A DNA stretch of 64,000 nucleotides from NCBI GenBank assembly GCA_029718625.1, contig CM056389.1, positions 11,928,198 through 11,992,197 of the forward strand, written 5' to 3'. The notes under the pieces were generated by a model. That model was not told the origin of the DNA and searched no databases. It saw only the letters and a list, made by a program, of their open reading frames with translations. Below are positions 25,735 to 56,277 of this stretch, in pieces (position 1 is the first letter of the stretch; every line of letters begins with the position of its first letter). The stretch comes from Synaphobranchus kaupii (lineage: Eukaryota; Chordata; Actinopteri; Anguilliformes; Synaphobranchidae). The translations under genes and the position numbers were made by a program.

Positions 25735-26880
25735 CCACCGCGGAGTGGGTTTTGTGAGAACAATAGATGTTATGTGAAAATCAAAACAATAAATACATTG
25801 ATAAATTATTGAATACGTCTATGCTATGATTACATTCACATACTTAAATAATGATTGTTGTTTATTTACCGTCAGTGGTATTGCAGTCGGTGATCCCAAC
25901 CGCTTTTTCAAGCTTTCCGTGAACCAGCGGTCCTTGCCCGGCTAATAATTGCGTGAAGTGTTGCCTGAATGATGTCGAAGGCTGTAGAGGCTATCTTGTT
26001 AAAATCGCCTCACAGCCTAACGTTACTGCAAATTCATATAAATGAGCCGCGAATAGTTAGCGTTACGAAAAATGTTTAATATCTATGTCGTTAGCTAGCT
26101 ACATTATTAACAAGCTGTTTGGTTAGGGTTAACTATAACGTTACTCGTCGTTATGTTGTTCAAAGCTGTGTTGAAAAAAGCAGGCTCATTAGCCAACATA
26201 TTAGCACACCCTCCCAGAAAGCAGGAACCTCCATGTATAACGTTAGCTAGCGACGACTGCTAAATTATGCTCTCAGAACTGTATACAGTTCTGTGGTTAT
26301 GCTAAATGAAAGGTTATTAGCTCACAGTAGCAGTCAGTGGCGTAGAAATGACAGGCTATCACAAAAGCCTGTTGCTAATACGCCAATAGTAGCTCGATGC
26401 ACATTTAAAAGAAAGCTGCAGACATAGCCTAGTTATAGCTACTTTAGAACATATTTGGATAACCTTAACGTAACCCCATCGATGTATTCAGCTGCATTCC
26501 AATCTGAACGTTGTTTAGAAAGAAAGCCGTGTTAAGCCATTTTTTTGCACCGAAAATATTCGTTCGGACAGACGGACACTTGTGCCCCGTTTATGCGGTC
26601 TTAAAGTGCACTAGCTATAACGTTATCTGACTTTAATGCTCAACTTCAGTTCCTTAATGCGTTTGATTTCTTTTGAGCAATGAGAGAGTGCTGCACACAT
26701 CGACAAAGCTACAGAGCAACATAAAATGCCATGGTAAACGCAGCCACAATAACTTTCCACGTTATGTAGGCCTAAAGCTACAATGTCCTATATAGCCTAC
26801 AATAAACGGGAGCACCTCGCTCTTCTTTGCAAACATTTATCGCATAATGCAGTTACTGTGTCATGCTGATAAATTATCTT
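25735..26880. repeat. Multi-copy module, copy 2
   Basis: Carries block c (GATGTTATGTGAAAATCAAA, about 25766-25850), block a (CAACTTCAGTTCCTTAATGC, then TTGATTTCTTTTGAGC, 26641-26680) and block b (GCAGCCACAATAAC, then AGCACCTCGCTCTTCTTTGC, 26738-26840), each also found at 22.0-22.6 kb. About 790 bp of additional sequence separates blocks c and a here. On the minus strand, block a reads SHCSKEIKRIKELKLSIK, similar to copy 1. Confidence 0.7.
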
Positions 26881-28926
26881 ATTTTAGTTCCGTTGTAACG
26901 TATAATTCTTCCCAGCAAATCATTTTTCCTACTTCTGGGTCCGTTGCTTGACTGTACGTCCCGCTAGCTACTAGCACTGAACTGTGTCGATTATATGCTC
27001 TATGCTAGCCAGCAATCTAAAAGTGGTTTGATAATTTTCAATGTATTTGTTGAATTAGCCAATAAATAAACATTATTAGCTACTTCACCACACTCGCATT
27101 AATGCTATGTAGGGTAGCGCGAATGCTATCTACGGACCATGGATAGGTTCAAAAAGATAGTTTGGGTGCGTCCAAAAACCTACTTTCCTCCACTACCAGC
27201 TCCTCTCCTCCATGCCCCGGAAACTTTGTATTCTAATCTAATGTTGCTGATTACATATTGCATATTAATTGTTGAATATTAATTAATTAATAATTAATGT
27301 TTCAACGCCAACCGCAATGTCAGGTATATCGTATACTGTACATGCAACTATTGTACTTGAAATGTACAGACAGTTTTGCATATTTCCGGGTAGGAGACGA
27401 GTGTAGGAAAGGAGGTGAGTGAAAAATATTGAAGAATATTATCTTTTTATAAACGTGCACAACTAAAGTGTTATCAGATTGGACATTGCTCAACTTCCCA
27501 CTTGTAGTTGAGCAGTGATCGGTTATTTGTCCATTTCAAGTGGCTGGGAAAAATTATACGCTGGGAAGAATTGTACACTATTTCAAATTGGAAATTTCTG
27601 AATGGTACAGCCTCTTCTTCAATTTGAGCTTTAAACCATGGATGTGCAGTGAATAGTTTTTCAGATATTGACACTTTAATGAGACGAGTAAAAACTATAT
27701 GAAAATTGCCTCTCGTGGGCCAAAACTAATGGTGTTAAAGCTAAGTAGAATCTTGGACAGTTATCAAATTTGAAAAATGCACAAAATAAAATAGAAATGT
27801 AACTACAATATATCGGTTGTTGTTTGTCATGATTCAGATTGTTTTATTTCCAATGTGCTATGAAATTTGTAATGTTATAGGTTATGTGATTATATTTGTA
27901 ATGTTATTTGGTCTTATTCTGGTCTATTAGGGTGCTCGCGAGGCACATTGATTGAACCTTCTAGTGGTGTGTAGCTGTACATTTTCTATTGATTGTGTAA
28001 TCTTCAGTTATATTTATTCAACTTTCAAGTGGATGTGTAACAATAGTTATGTTGATTACATTTTTTAAAGAAATGGACACCTTCCAGAGAAAAACCCCTG
28101 GGAATGAATAACAAAAAACTGTTATTCTTTTTTAATTGTGAGGTTTGGCTTGGTCAAAAGCCGCAAAATACAGGAAATTCAAATGAGCACCACCAAGCCA
28201 AACAGCTCAGCTCTCTACACTATCAGGGATTTCCAGTACTTCGTTTTTTAAATCTGACTGCTATACAGTTATGTAGCTATGTTGGTCTATTGTATTTCAA
28301 CCGTTAGGGGCAGCACAAAGACGCTTTTCTACCAGCTTCTTATGATATACAATATTATTTCAGAATTGTTGAAATAATTGAATGCATAAATAACCTTCAT
28401 TATAAGGTAGGCATACAAACACCTTTACAGCGAAAAAAAGTGATCTAAGGTGTACTTACCCTTTAAGTGAAATGCATTTTACTGATGACAATGATTGATA
28501 TTTACATTCTTTAATTTGTGGAAAATAGAGAGACAAAATATTATTCAAATATATTAATGTCACACCATGTTTTTGGTGACATTTTTGGGGTGGTAAAAAC
28601 AAAATAAGTGATTGCATTTTGCACATGCTGAAACCATAATTAATACACAGAGGACATTCATGTGGACTTACAAATATATTTTAAATGAATTAAATTTTCC
28701 TTTTGAAAACCTTATTTTTCATTCACCCATGTACACACTTTAGTACAAATGTTGTTTTATACATTTCAAAAATGGGAAATCAAAATGTTTCTTTATTTTA
28801 AAAAAACAAAAACCTTGCTAAAATTTGTCGGTTGGTTTCCATTTCAACGGGTGCACTCAGTTTTGCCCAAAGATTAGTAAAATAATCTCATAGCCTGGCT
28901 TCTCAAATTGATCTGGTGAGGCATAC
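26881..28926. other. Non-coding, presumed pomt1 intron
   Basis: AT-rich sequence 3' of the last recognised pomt1 exon. I searched for the conserved carboxy-terminal pomt1 exons here and further left and did not see them. Confidence 0.4.
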
Positions 28927-49300
<20,374 letters not shown>

Positions 49301-49428
49301 CTGTACACAGAATGTGAGAGATCAATTTTAACATGAGTCAATATTTTAAATTAAAGAAAATATATTTAATGTTTTACCTTATAAACTTAGATTTTTGTAA
49401 ATATATGCTAATTCATAATTTGATGCCT

Positions 49429-50310
49429 GCAACATGTTCCAATAAAGTTGGGACAGGGGCAACATAAGACTGGAAAGGTTGTGGAATGTTCAAAAAACAC
49501 CTGTTTGCAACATTCCACAGGTAAACGGGTGAAAAGGTAACAGGAGGATGCGATCATGACTGGGTATAAAAGAAGCATCCATGAAGGCTCGGGCGTTTAC
49601 GAGCAAGGAGGGGTCAAGGTTCGCCACTTTGCGAAAAAATGCGTGAGCGAATAGTCCAACAGTTTAAGAACAATGTTTCTCAACGCATGATTGCATTTAG
49701 GGATTTCACCATCTACAGTCATAATATTATTAAAAGATTCATAGAATCTGGAGAAATCTCAGTGCATAAAGGGCAAGGCCAAAAAACCAATATTGAATGC
49801 CCTTGACCTTCGATCCCGCAGACGGCGCTGCATTAAAAACCGACATGCTTCTGTAATGAATATAACCACATGGGCTCGGGAATACTTTGGAAAACCATTG
49901 TCAGTAAACAAAGTTTGTTGCTGCATCTACAAATGCAAGTTAAGACTCTACTACGCAAAGTGTTAGACATATATCAACAACATCCAGAAACGCCGCTGAC
50001 TTCTCTGGGCTCACCTTTCAAATTGTTTTTGGAAATAATGGACGTCGTGTCCTCCGAGCCAAAGAAGAAAAGGACCAGCTCGATTGTTACCAACGCAAGG
50101 TTCAAAAGCCAGCATCTCTCATGGTATGGGGGTGTGTTAGTGCCCATGGCATGGGTAACTTGCACATCTGTGAAGGTACCATTAACGCTCAAGGGTACCT
50201 TAACATATGCTGCCATCTAGACAACGTCTTTTTCAGGGATGTCCCTGCTTATGTCAGCAAGACAATGCCAAGCCACCTTCTGCACGTGTTACAACAGCGT
50301 GGCTTCGTAG
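49429..50310 (+). pseudogene. Decayed Tc1/mariner-like element and transposase, 3'-truncated
   Basis: Left end GCAACATGTTCCAATAAAGT then TGGGACAGGGGCAA is the terminal repeat of a common fish family. Degenerate transposase follows in several frames: [30 protein letters not shown], and CQQDNAKPP with a catalytic Asp. The sequence breaks off in TACAACAGCGTGGCTTCGTAG, where the LTR at 50311 begins, so the Glu region and right end are missing. Confidence 0.8.
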
Positions 50311-50752
50311 TGTTAGGTTCCCAGGTTTCCATTATTACACAAGGTATACGGCATTGTATTAACTGCAACTGGCTAGAATATTTTGTATATTGCATGCCTC
50401 TGTATGTCTCCCCACCTTGGCCCTAGCCAGCTCCAACTATCAACCACCCATTTACATTTCTATAGGGTCTATAGCATACCACTGCTAATGGCACATTTCT
50501 GGTTGGGTGGGCCTAAACCAGTTGTCTCCAGACATGCATGTGTATTCACTGTATCAACCCTTTGAAATGTAATGCTAGGAACTGTATTTAAACCACACAC
50601 ACACTTCAGTTCTTCAGAGATATTCTCAGCACAGGTAGCCCTGCACAGGCAGTATGCGCATTGTAAATAAACCTCAATTCTCTTAAGAGAAGTCGTCAGT
50701 GTTCTTCATCGTCCTGCATTTGATTCCACGGAAGGGCAACAGAATCCTAACA
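50311..50752 (+). mobile_element. LTR of a retroelement (442 bp)
   Basis: Starts TGTTAGG and ends CCTAACA, a 7-bp terminal inverted repeat with canonical TG...CA. A TATA-like TATTTAAA is at 50585-50592 and AATAAA at 50666-50671, as expected for U3-R-U5 in plus orientation. It interrupts the Tc1-like element at its left. A primer-binding site follows 5 bp downstream. No second LTR was seen in the window, so the element is partial or rearranged. Confidence 0.85.
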
Positions 50753-50757
50753 GTTTT

Positions 50758-50775
50758 TGGCGACCACGAAGGGAC
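50758..50775 (+). other. Primer-binding site of the retroelement
   Basis: TGGCGACCACGAAGGGAC begins with TGG, the complement of the tRNA 3' CCA, five bases after the LTR. This is the expected position for tRNA priming of minus-strand DNA. The tRNA species is not determined here. Confidence 0.8.
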
Positions 50776-51204
50776 AGGAAACATCCTCCACTTGGACCAA
50801 CAAAATCAACAAGAGTTTGAGTATCTATTTGATTAGAAAACTTTACCATCGTCATTAGGTGTTCATTTTCCTTGGTTAAAATTGGAGGCGACTCCTGTTC
50901 TGTATTTTTGTAGGAATAACAGTGTGGGCAGGACTTTGTTCTAACAACTGACGATAGAGTTTGTCATAATGTGATTGTGTTAATTTGTCATTAATGCCGG
51001 TGTTAAGTTTGTCATTAATGTGGCAGTAGTAAGGTTTCATCATTATTTGATGGGGTTAATATCCATGTGGCCCAGTGGTAGAGCTCCTCACTAGGTAGCA
51101 TAAGCGGTAGAAGGGTTGGTAACATTGGAAAGGACATGGCAGTTGGTAATCTGTAAGTGCAAGTGGGTAATGGTAAGTATCAGTTGGTATCATTGTATGT
51201 GCGG
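50776..51204 (+). other. Retroelement leader upstream of the repeat array
   Basis: About 430 bp without an open frame of note, containing near-repeats such as TTTGTCATTAATG (twice, 50985-51020) and several TGGTAA steps. It probably belongs to the untranslated leader of the retroelement. Confidence 0.5.
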
Positions 51205-51357
51205 GTAGTTAAGGACGGTTCGCTCTAAAGGGTGCGGTGTGGGTGGTTATAAGGACGGGTCACTTTAAAAGTTGCGGTGTTGTTTTGTTCCAGAAATACT
51301 TACATAATTGTGGTATGATTTGGTACACAGAAGGTTCACACATTTGTGGTGCAGGTG
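51205..51357. repeat. Ancestral ~152-bp repeat, left flank of the array
   Basis: Two diverged 40-bp units (AGGACGGTTCGCTCTAAAGG, then AAGGACGGGTCACTTTAAAA) are followed by about 72 bp of spacer (CCAGAAATACTTACATAATT, then GATTTGGTACACAGAAGGTT). The same arrangement occurs twice at 55405-55696 on the far side of the array. Confidence 0.85.
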
Positions 51358-54300
51358 GTTATAAGGACGAGTTGCTCTAAAGGGAGCAGTGCGGGGGGTT
51401 ATACGGACGAGTCGCTCTAAAGGGAGCAGTGCGGAGGGTTATACGGACGAGTCGCTCTAAAGGGAGCAGTGCGGGGGGTTTATACGGACGAGTCGCTCTA
51501 AAGGGAGCAGTGCGGAGGGTTATACGGACGAGTCGCTCTAAAAGGGGGCAGTGCGGGGGGGTTATACGACGAGTCGCTCTAAAGGGGGCAGTGCGGGGGG
51601 GTTATATGGACGAGTCGCTCTAAAGGGAGCAGTGCGGAGGGTTATACGGACGAGTCGCTCTAAAGGGAGCAGTGCGGAGGGTTATATGGACGAGTCGCTC
51701 TAAAGGGGGCAGTGCGGGGGGTTATACGGACGAGTCGCTCTAAAGGGAGCAGTGCGGGGGGTTATACGGACGAGTCGCTCTAAAGGGAGCAGTGCGGGGG
51801 GTTATACGGACGAGTCGCTCTAAAGGGAGCAGTGCGGAGGGTTATACGGACGAGTCGCTCTAAAGGGGGCAGCGCGGGGGGTTATAAGGACGAGTCGCTC
51901 TAAAGGGAGCAGTGCGGGGGGGTTATACGGACGAGTCGCTCTAAAGGGGGCAGTGCGGGGGGTTATAAGGACGAGTCGCTCTAAAGGGGTCAGTGCAGGA
52001 GTTATACGGATGAGCCGCTCTAAAGGTGGCAGTGCAGGGGTTATACGGACGAGTCGCTCTAAAGGGAGCAGTGCGGGGGGTTATACGGATGAGTCGCTCT
52101 AAAGGGAGCAGTGCGGAGGGTTATACGGACGAGTCGCTCTAAAGGGAGCAGTGCGGAGGGTTATATGGACGAGTCGCTCTAAAGGGGGGCAGTGCGGGGG
52201 GTTATACGGACGAGTCGCTCTAAAGGGAGCAGTGCGGGGGGTTATACGGACGAGTCGTTCTAAAGGGAGCAGTGCGGAGGGTTATACGGACGAGTCGCTC
52301 TAAAGGGGGCAGTGCGGGGGGTTATACGGACGAGTCGCTCTAAAGGGAGCAGTGCGGAGGGTTATATGGACGAGTCGCTCTAAAGGGGGCAGTGCGGGGG
52401 GTTATACGGACGAGTCGCTCTAAAGGGGTCAGTGCAGGAGTTATACGGATGAGCCGCTCTAAAGGTGGCAGTGAGGGGTTATACGGATGAGTCGCTCTAA
52501 AGGGAGCAGTGCGGGGGGTTATACGGATGAGTCGCTCTAAAGGGAGCAGTGCGGAGGGTTATATGGACGAGTCGCTCTAAAGGGGGCAGTGCGGGGGGTT
52601 ATACGGACGAGTCGCTCTAAAGGGAGCAGTGCGGAGGGTTATATGGACGAGTCGCTCTAAAGGGGGCAGTGCGGGGGGTTATACGGACGAGTCGCTCTAA
52701 AGGGAGCAGTGCGGGAGGTTATACGGACAAGTCGTTCTAAAGGGAGCAGTGCGGAGGGTTATACGGACGAGTCGCTCTAAAGGGGGCAGTGCGGGGGGTT
52801 ATAAGGACGAGTCGCTCTAAAGGGGGCAGTGCGGAGGGTTATACGGACGAGTCGCTCTAAAGGGGGCAGTGCGGGGGGTTATAAGGACGAGTCGCTCTAA
52901 AGGGAGCAGTGCGGGAGGGTTATACGGACGAGTCGCTCTAAAGGGGGCAGTGCGGGGGGTTATAAGGACGAGTCGCTCTAAAGGGGGCAGTGCGGAGGGT
53001 TATACGGACGAGTCGCTCTAAAGGGGGCAGTGCGGGGGGTTATACGGACGAGTCGCTCTAAAGGGAGCAGTGCGGAGGGTTATATGGACGAGTCGCTCTA
53101 AAGGGAGCAGTGCGGGGGGTTATACGGACGAGTCGCTCTAAAGGGAGCAGTGCGGGGGGGTTATACGGACGAGTCGCTCTAAAGGGGGCAGTGCGGGGGG
53201 TTATACGGACGAGTCGCTCTAAAGGGAGCAGTGCGGGGGGTTATACGGACGAGTCATTCTAAAGGGAGCAGTGCGGGGGGGTTATACGGACGAGTCGCTC
53301 TAAAGGGAGCAGTGCGGAGGGTTATACGGACGAGTCATTCTAAAGGGAGCAGTGCGGAGGGTTATATGGACGAGTCGCTCTAAAGGGAGCAGTGCGGGGG
53401 GGTTATACGGACGAGTCGCTCTAAAGGGGTCAGTGCAGGAGTTATACGGATGAGCCGCTCTAAAGGTGGCAGTGCAGGGGTTATACGGACGAGTCGCTCT
53501 AAAGGGGGCAGTGCGGGGGGGTTATACGGATGAGTCGCTCTAAAGGGAGCAGTGCGGAGGGTTATATGGACGAGTCGCTCTAAAGGGGGCAGTGCGGAGG
53601 GTTATACGGACGAGTCGCTCTAAAGGGGGCAGTGCTGGGGGTTATACGGACGAGTCGCTCTAAAGGGAGCAGTGCGGAGGGTTATATGGACGAGTCGCTC
53701 TAAAGGGGGCAGTGCGGGGGGGTTATACGGACGAGTCGCTCTAAAGGGGGCAGTGCTGGGGGTTATATGGACGAGTCGCTCTAAAGGGAGCAGTGCGGAG
53801 GGTTATACGGACGAGTCGCTCTAAAGGGAGCAGTGCGGGGGGTTATATGGACGAGTCGCTCTAAAGGGGGCAGTGCTGGGGGTTATATGGACGAGTCGCT
53901 CTAAAGGGAGCAGTGCGGAGGGTTATACGGACGAGTCGCTCTAAAGGGAGCAGTGCGGGGGGGTTATACGGACGAGTCGCTCTAAAGGGAGCAGTGCGGG
54001 GGGGTTATACGGACGAGTCGTTCTAAAGGGAGCAGTGCGGAGGGTTATACGGACGAGTCGCTCTAAAGGGGGCAGTGCTGGGGGTTATACGGACGAGTCG
54101 CTCTAAAGGGAGCAGTGCGGAGGGTTATATGGACGAGTCGCTCTAAAGGGGGCAGTGCGGGGGGTTATACGGACGAGTCGCTCTAAAGGGGGCAGTGCTG
54201 GGGGGTTATATGGACGAGTCGCTCTAAAGGGAGCAGTGCGGAGGGTTATACGGACGAGTCGCTCTAAAGGGGAGCAGTGCGGAGGGTTATATGGACGAGT

Positions 54301-55404
54301 CGCTCTAAAGGGGGCAGTGCGGGGGGTTATACGGACGAGTCGCTCTAAAGGGAGCAGTGCGGGGGGTTATACGGACGAGTCGTTCTAAAGGGAGCAGTGC
54401 GGAGGGTTATACGGACGAGTCGCTCTAAAGGGGGCAGTGCTGGGGGTTATACGGACGAGTCGCTCTAAAGGGAGCAGTGCGGAGGGTTATATGGACGAGT
54501 CGCTCTAAAGGGAGCAGTGCGGAGGGTTATACGGACGAGTCGTTCTAAAGGGAGCAGTGCGGAGGGTTATACGGACGAGTCGCTCTAAAGGGGGCAGTGC
54601 TGGGGGTTATACGGACGAGTCGCTCTAAAGGGAGCAGTGCGGAGGGTTATATGGACGAGTCGCTCTAAAGGGAGCAGTGCGGGGGGTTATATGGACGAGT
54701 CGCTCTAAAGGGAGCAGTGCGGGGGGTTATACGGACGAGTCGCTCTAAAGGGAGCAGTGCGGAGGGTTATATGGACGAGTCGCTCTAAAGGGAGCAGTGC
54801 GGGGGGTTATACGGACGAGTCGCTCTAAAGGGAGCAGTGCGGAGGGTTATATGGACGAGTCGCTCTAAAGGGAGCAGTGCGGGGGGTTATATGGACGAGT
54901 CGCTCTAAAGGGAGCAGTGCGGGGGGTTATACGGACGAGTCGCTCTAAAGGGAGCAGTGCGGAGGGTTATATGGACGAGTCGCTCTAAAGGGAGCAGTGC
55001 GGGGGGTTATACGGACGAGTCGCTCTAAAGGGAGCAGTGCGGGGGGTTATACGGACGAGTCGCTCTAAAGGGGGCAGTGCGGAGGGTTATATGGACGAGT
55101 CGCTCTAAAGGGAGCAGTGCGGAGGGTTATATGGACGAGTCGCTCTAAAGGGAGCAGTGCGGAGGGTTATACGGACGAGTCGCTCTAAAGGGGGCAGTGC
55201 TGGGGGTTATATGGACGAGTCGCTCTAAAGGGAGCAGTGCGGAGGGTTATACGGACGAGTCGCTCTAAAGGGGGCAGTGCGGGGGGTTATACGGACGAGT
55301 CGCTCTAAAGGGAGCAGTGCGGAGGGTTATATGGACGAGTCGCTCTAAAGGGGGCAGTGCGGGGGGTTATACGGACGAGTCGCTCTAAAGGGGGCAGTGC
55401 GGGT
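51358..55404. repeat. 40-bp satellite array, about 100 copies, in retroelement leader
   Basis: The unit begins TTATACGGACGAGTCGCTCT and continues AAAGGGAGCAGTGCGGGGGG. Period is 40 with occasional one-base changes in G-run length. About 101 units fit the 4.05 kb. Variants are few and recurrent: TATACGG, TATATGG or TATAAGG; GGAGCAG or GGGGCAG; GCGGAGGG or GCGGGGGG; GTCGCTC or GTCGTTC; and a shorter form with GGGGTCAGTGCAGGAG. Forty is not a multiple of 3, so no long frame persists. Each unit could form GCTCT-AAAG-GGAGC, a 5-bp stem with a 4-nt loop. Confidence 0.97.
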
Positions 55405-55696
55405 GGTTATAAGGACGGGTCACCTTAAAAGTGGCGGTGCGGGTGGTTATAAGGACGGGTCGCTTTAAAAGTAGCGGTGTTGTTTGGTTCCAAAAATACT
55501 TACATAATTGTGTTACGATTTGGTACACGGAAGGTTCACAAATTTGTGATGTGGGTGGTTGTAAGGACGGATCGCCTTAAAAGTGGCGGTGCGGGTGGTT
55601 ATAAGGACGGGTCGCTTTAAAAGTAGCGGTGTGGTTTAGTTCCAGAAATACTTACATAATTGTGGTTTGATTTGGTACGCGGAAGGTTCACAAATT
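55405..55696. repeat. Ancestral ~152-bp repeats, right flank of the array (two copies)
   Basis: Two successive copies starting at 55405 and 55557 (152 bp apart). Each has two 40-bp-type units (AAGGACGGGTCACCTTAAAA, AAGGACGGGTCGCTTTAAAA) and a spacer with TACTTACATAATTGTG and GATTTGGTAC. They match 51205-51357, so the array is bracketed by the same longer repeat. Confidence 0.85.
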
Positions 55697-56067
55697 AAGA
55701 GAAGTGAGGTTCACTTTAAAATTTGCGTTGCGGATTAGTAAAGAAGTGGTTAGCCATGTCAGTCATTGACAGTAAGCTATAATTGAATAAGGAAAAGGGA
55801 GTTGTGTGAGACACCACTGGGCAGTTCATCATAAACATTGGGTAGGCCTATATGTCAGTGTATGTGACTAGTAAGCGAAGCAAGGTCTTGTCTTGTGTTG
55901 GCGTGTGTTCCCCTGAAGTGCAGAAACTGTTTTCACTCTGCAAAGTCTGGCATATCGTTGTGTAGCTATAAGTAACCAGCGGTACACTCGCTAAACCAGA
56001 AATATATAGCTTTAGCTTAGGCATGTAAGCGTATTCTCTGTCATAAAATTGGACTGAAACTAGCGAC

Positions 56068-56277
56068 ATGGTTGAACGAAGTGAAACAAAACAGATACTT
56101 GTAGCAACTTGTAACCATGAGACATTAGGTGGTGATATCTTGGGTGCAGTGTTTAAGTCACAGTTCAAAAGATATGGGCATGAAATAAAAACTAGACCCT
56201 CCTTCCCCAATAAAAATAATTTTAGAATAATTTCAAACGAGACACCAACTAATGGTGATCCCAACAAAACAATGTGA
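56068..56277 (+). other. Short open frame after the leader, possible gag remnant
   Basis: A 70-codon frame opens at the first good ATG about 370 bp after the array, where a retroelement's first gene would begin. It is lysine/asparagine-rich with no recognisable domain, and the sequence after its stop codon shows no gag, protease or polymerase motif. It may be a truncated gag start, or chance. Confidence 0.25.

Noticed and set aside
27474..27674. Minus-strand frame of 66 codons
   Set aside because: Non-repetitive composition, but no splice context, similarity or start support; it does not match a missing pomt1 exon.
51061..51130. tRNA-like sequence with TGGCCCAGTGG resembling an A box
   Set aside because: The downstream region lacks a proper B box and a clover-leaf cannot be drawn; at most a chance A box.
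51429..54388. Short frames such as MRRVIRTSRSKGSS in the 40-bp array
   Set aside because: The unit length is not a multiple of three, so frames close after two to six units; the peptides come from repeat phase only.
51358..55404. CRISPR array
   Set aside because: The repeats are directly contiguous with no unique spacers, and the genome is a vertebrate.
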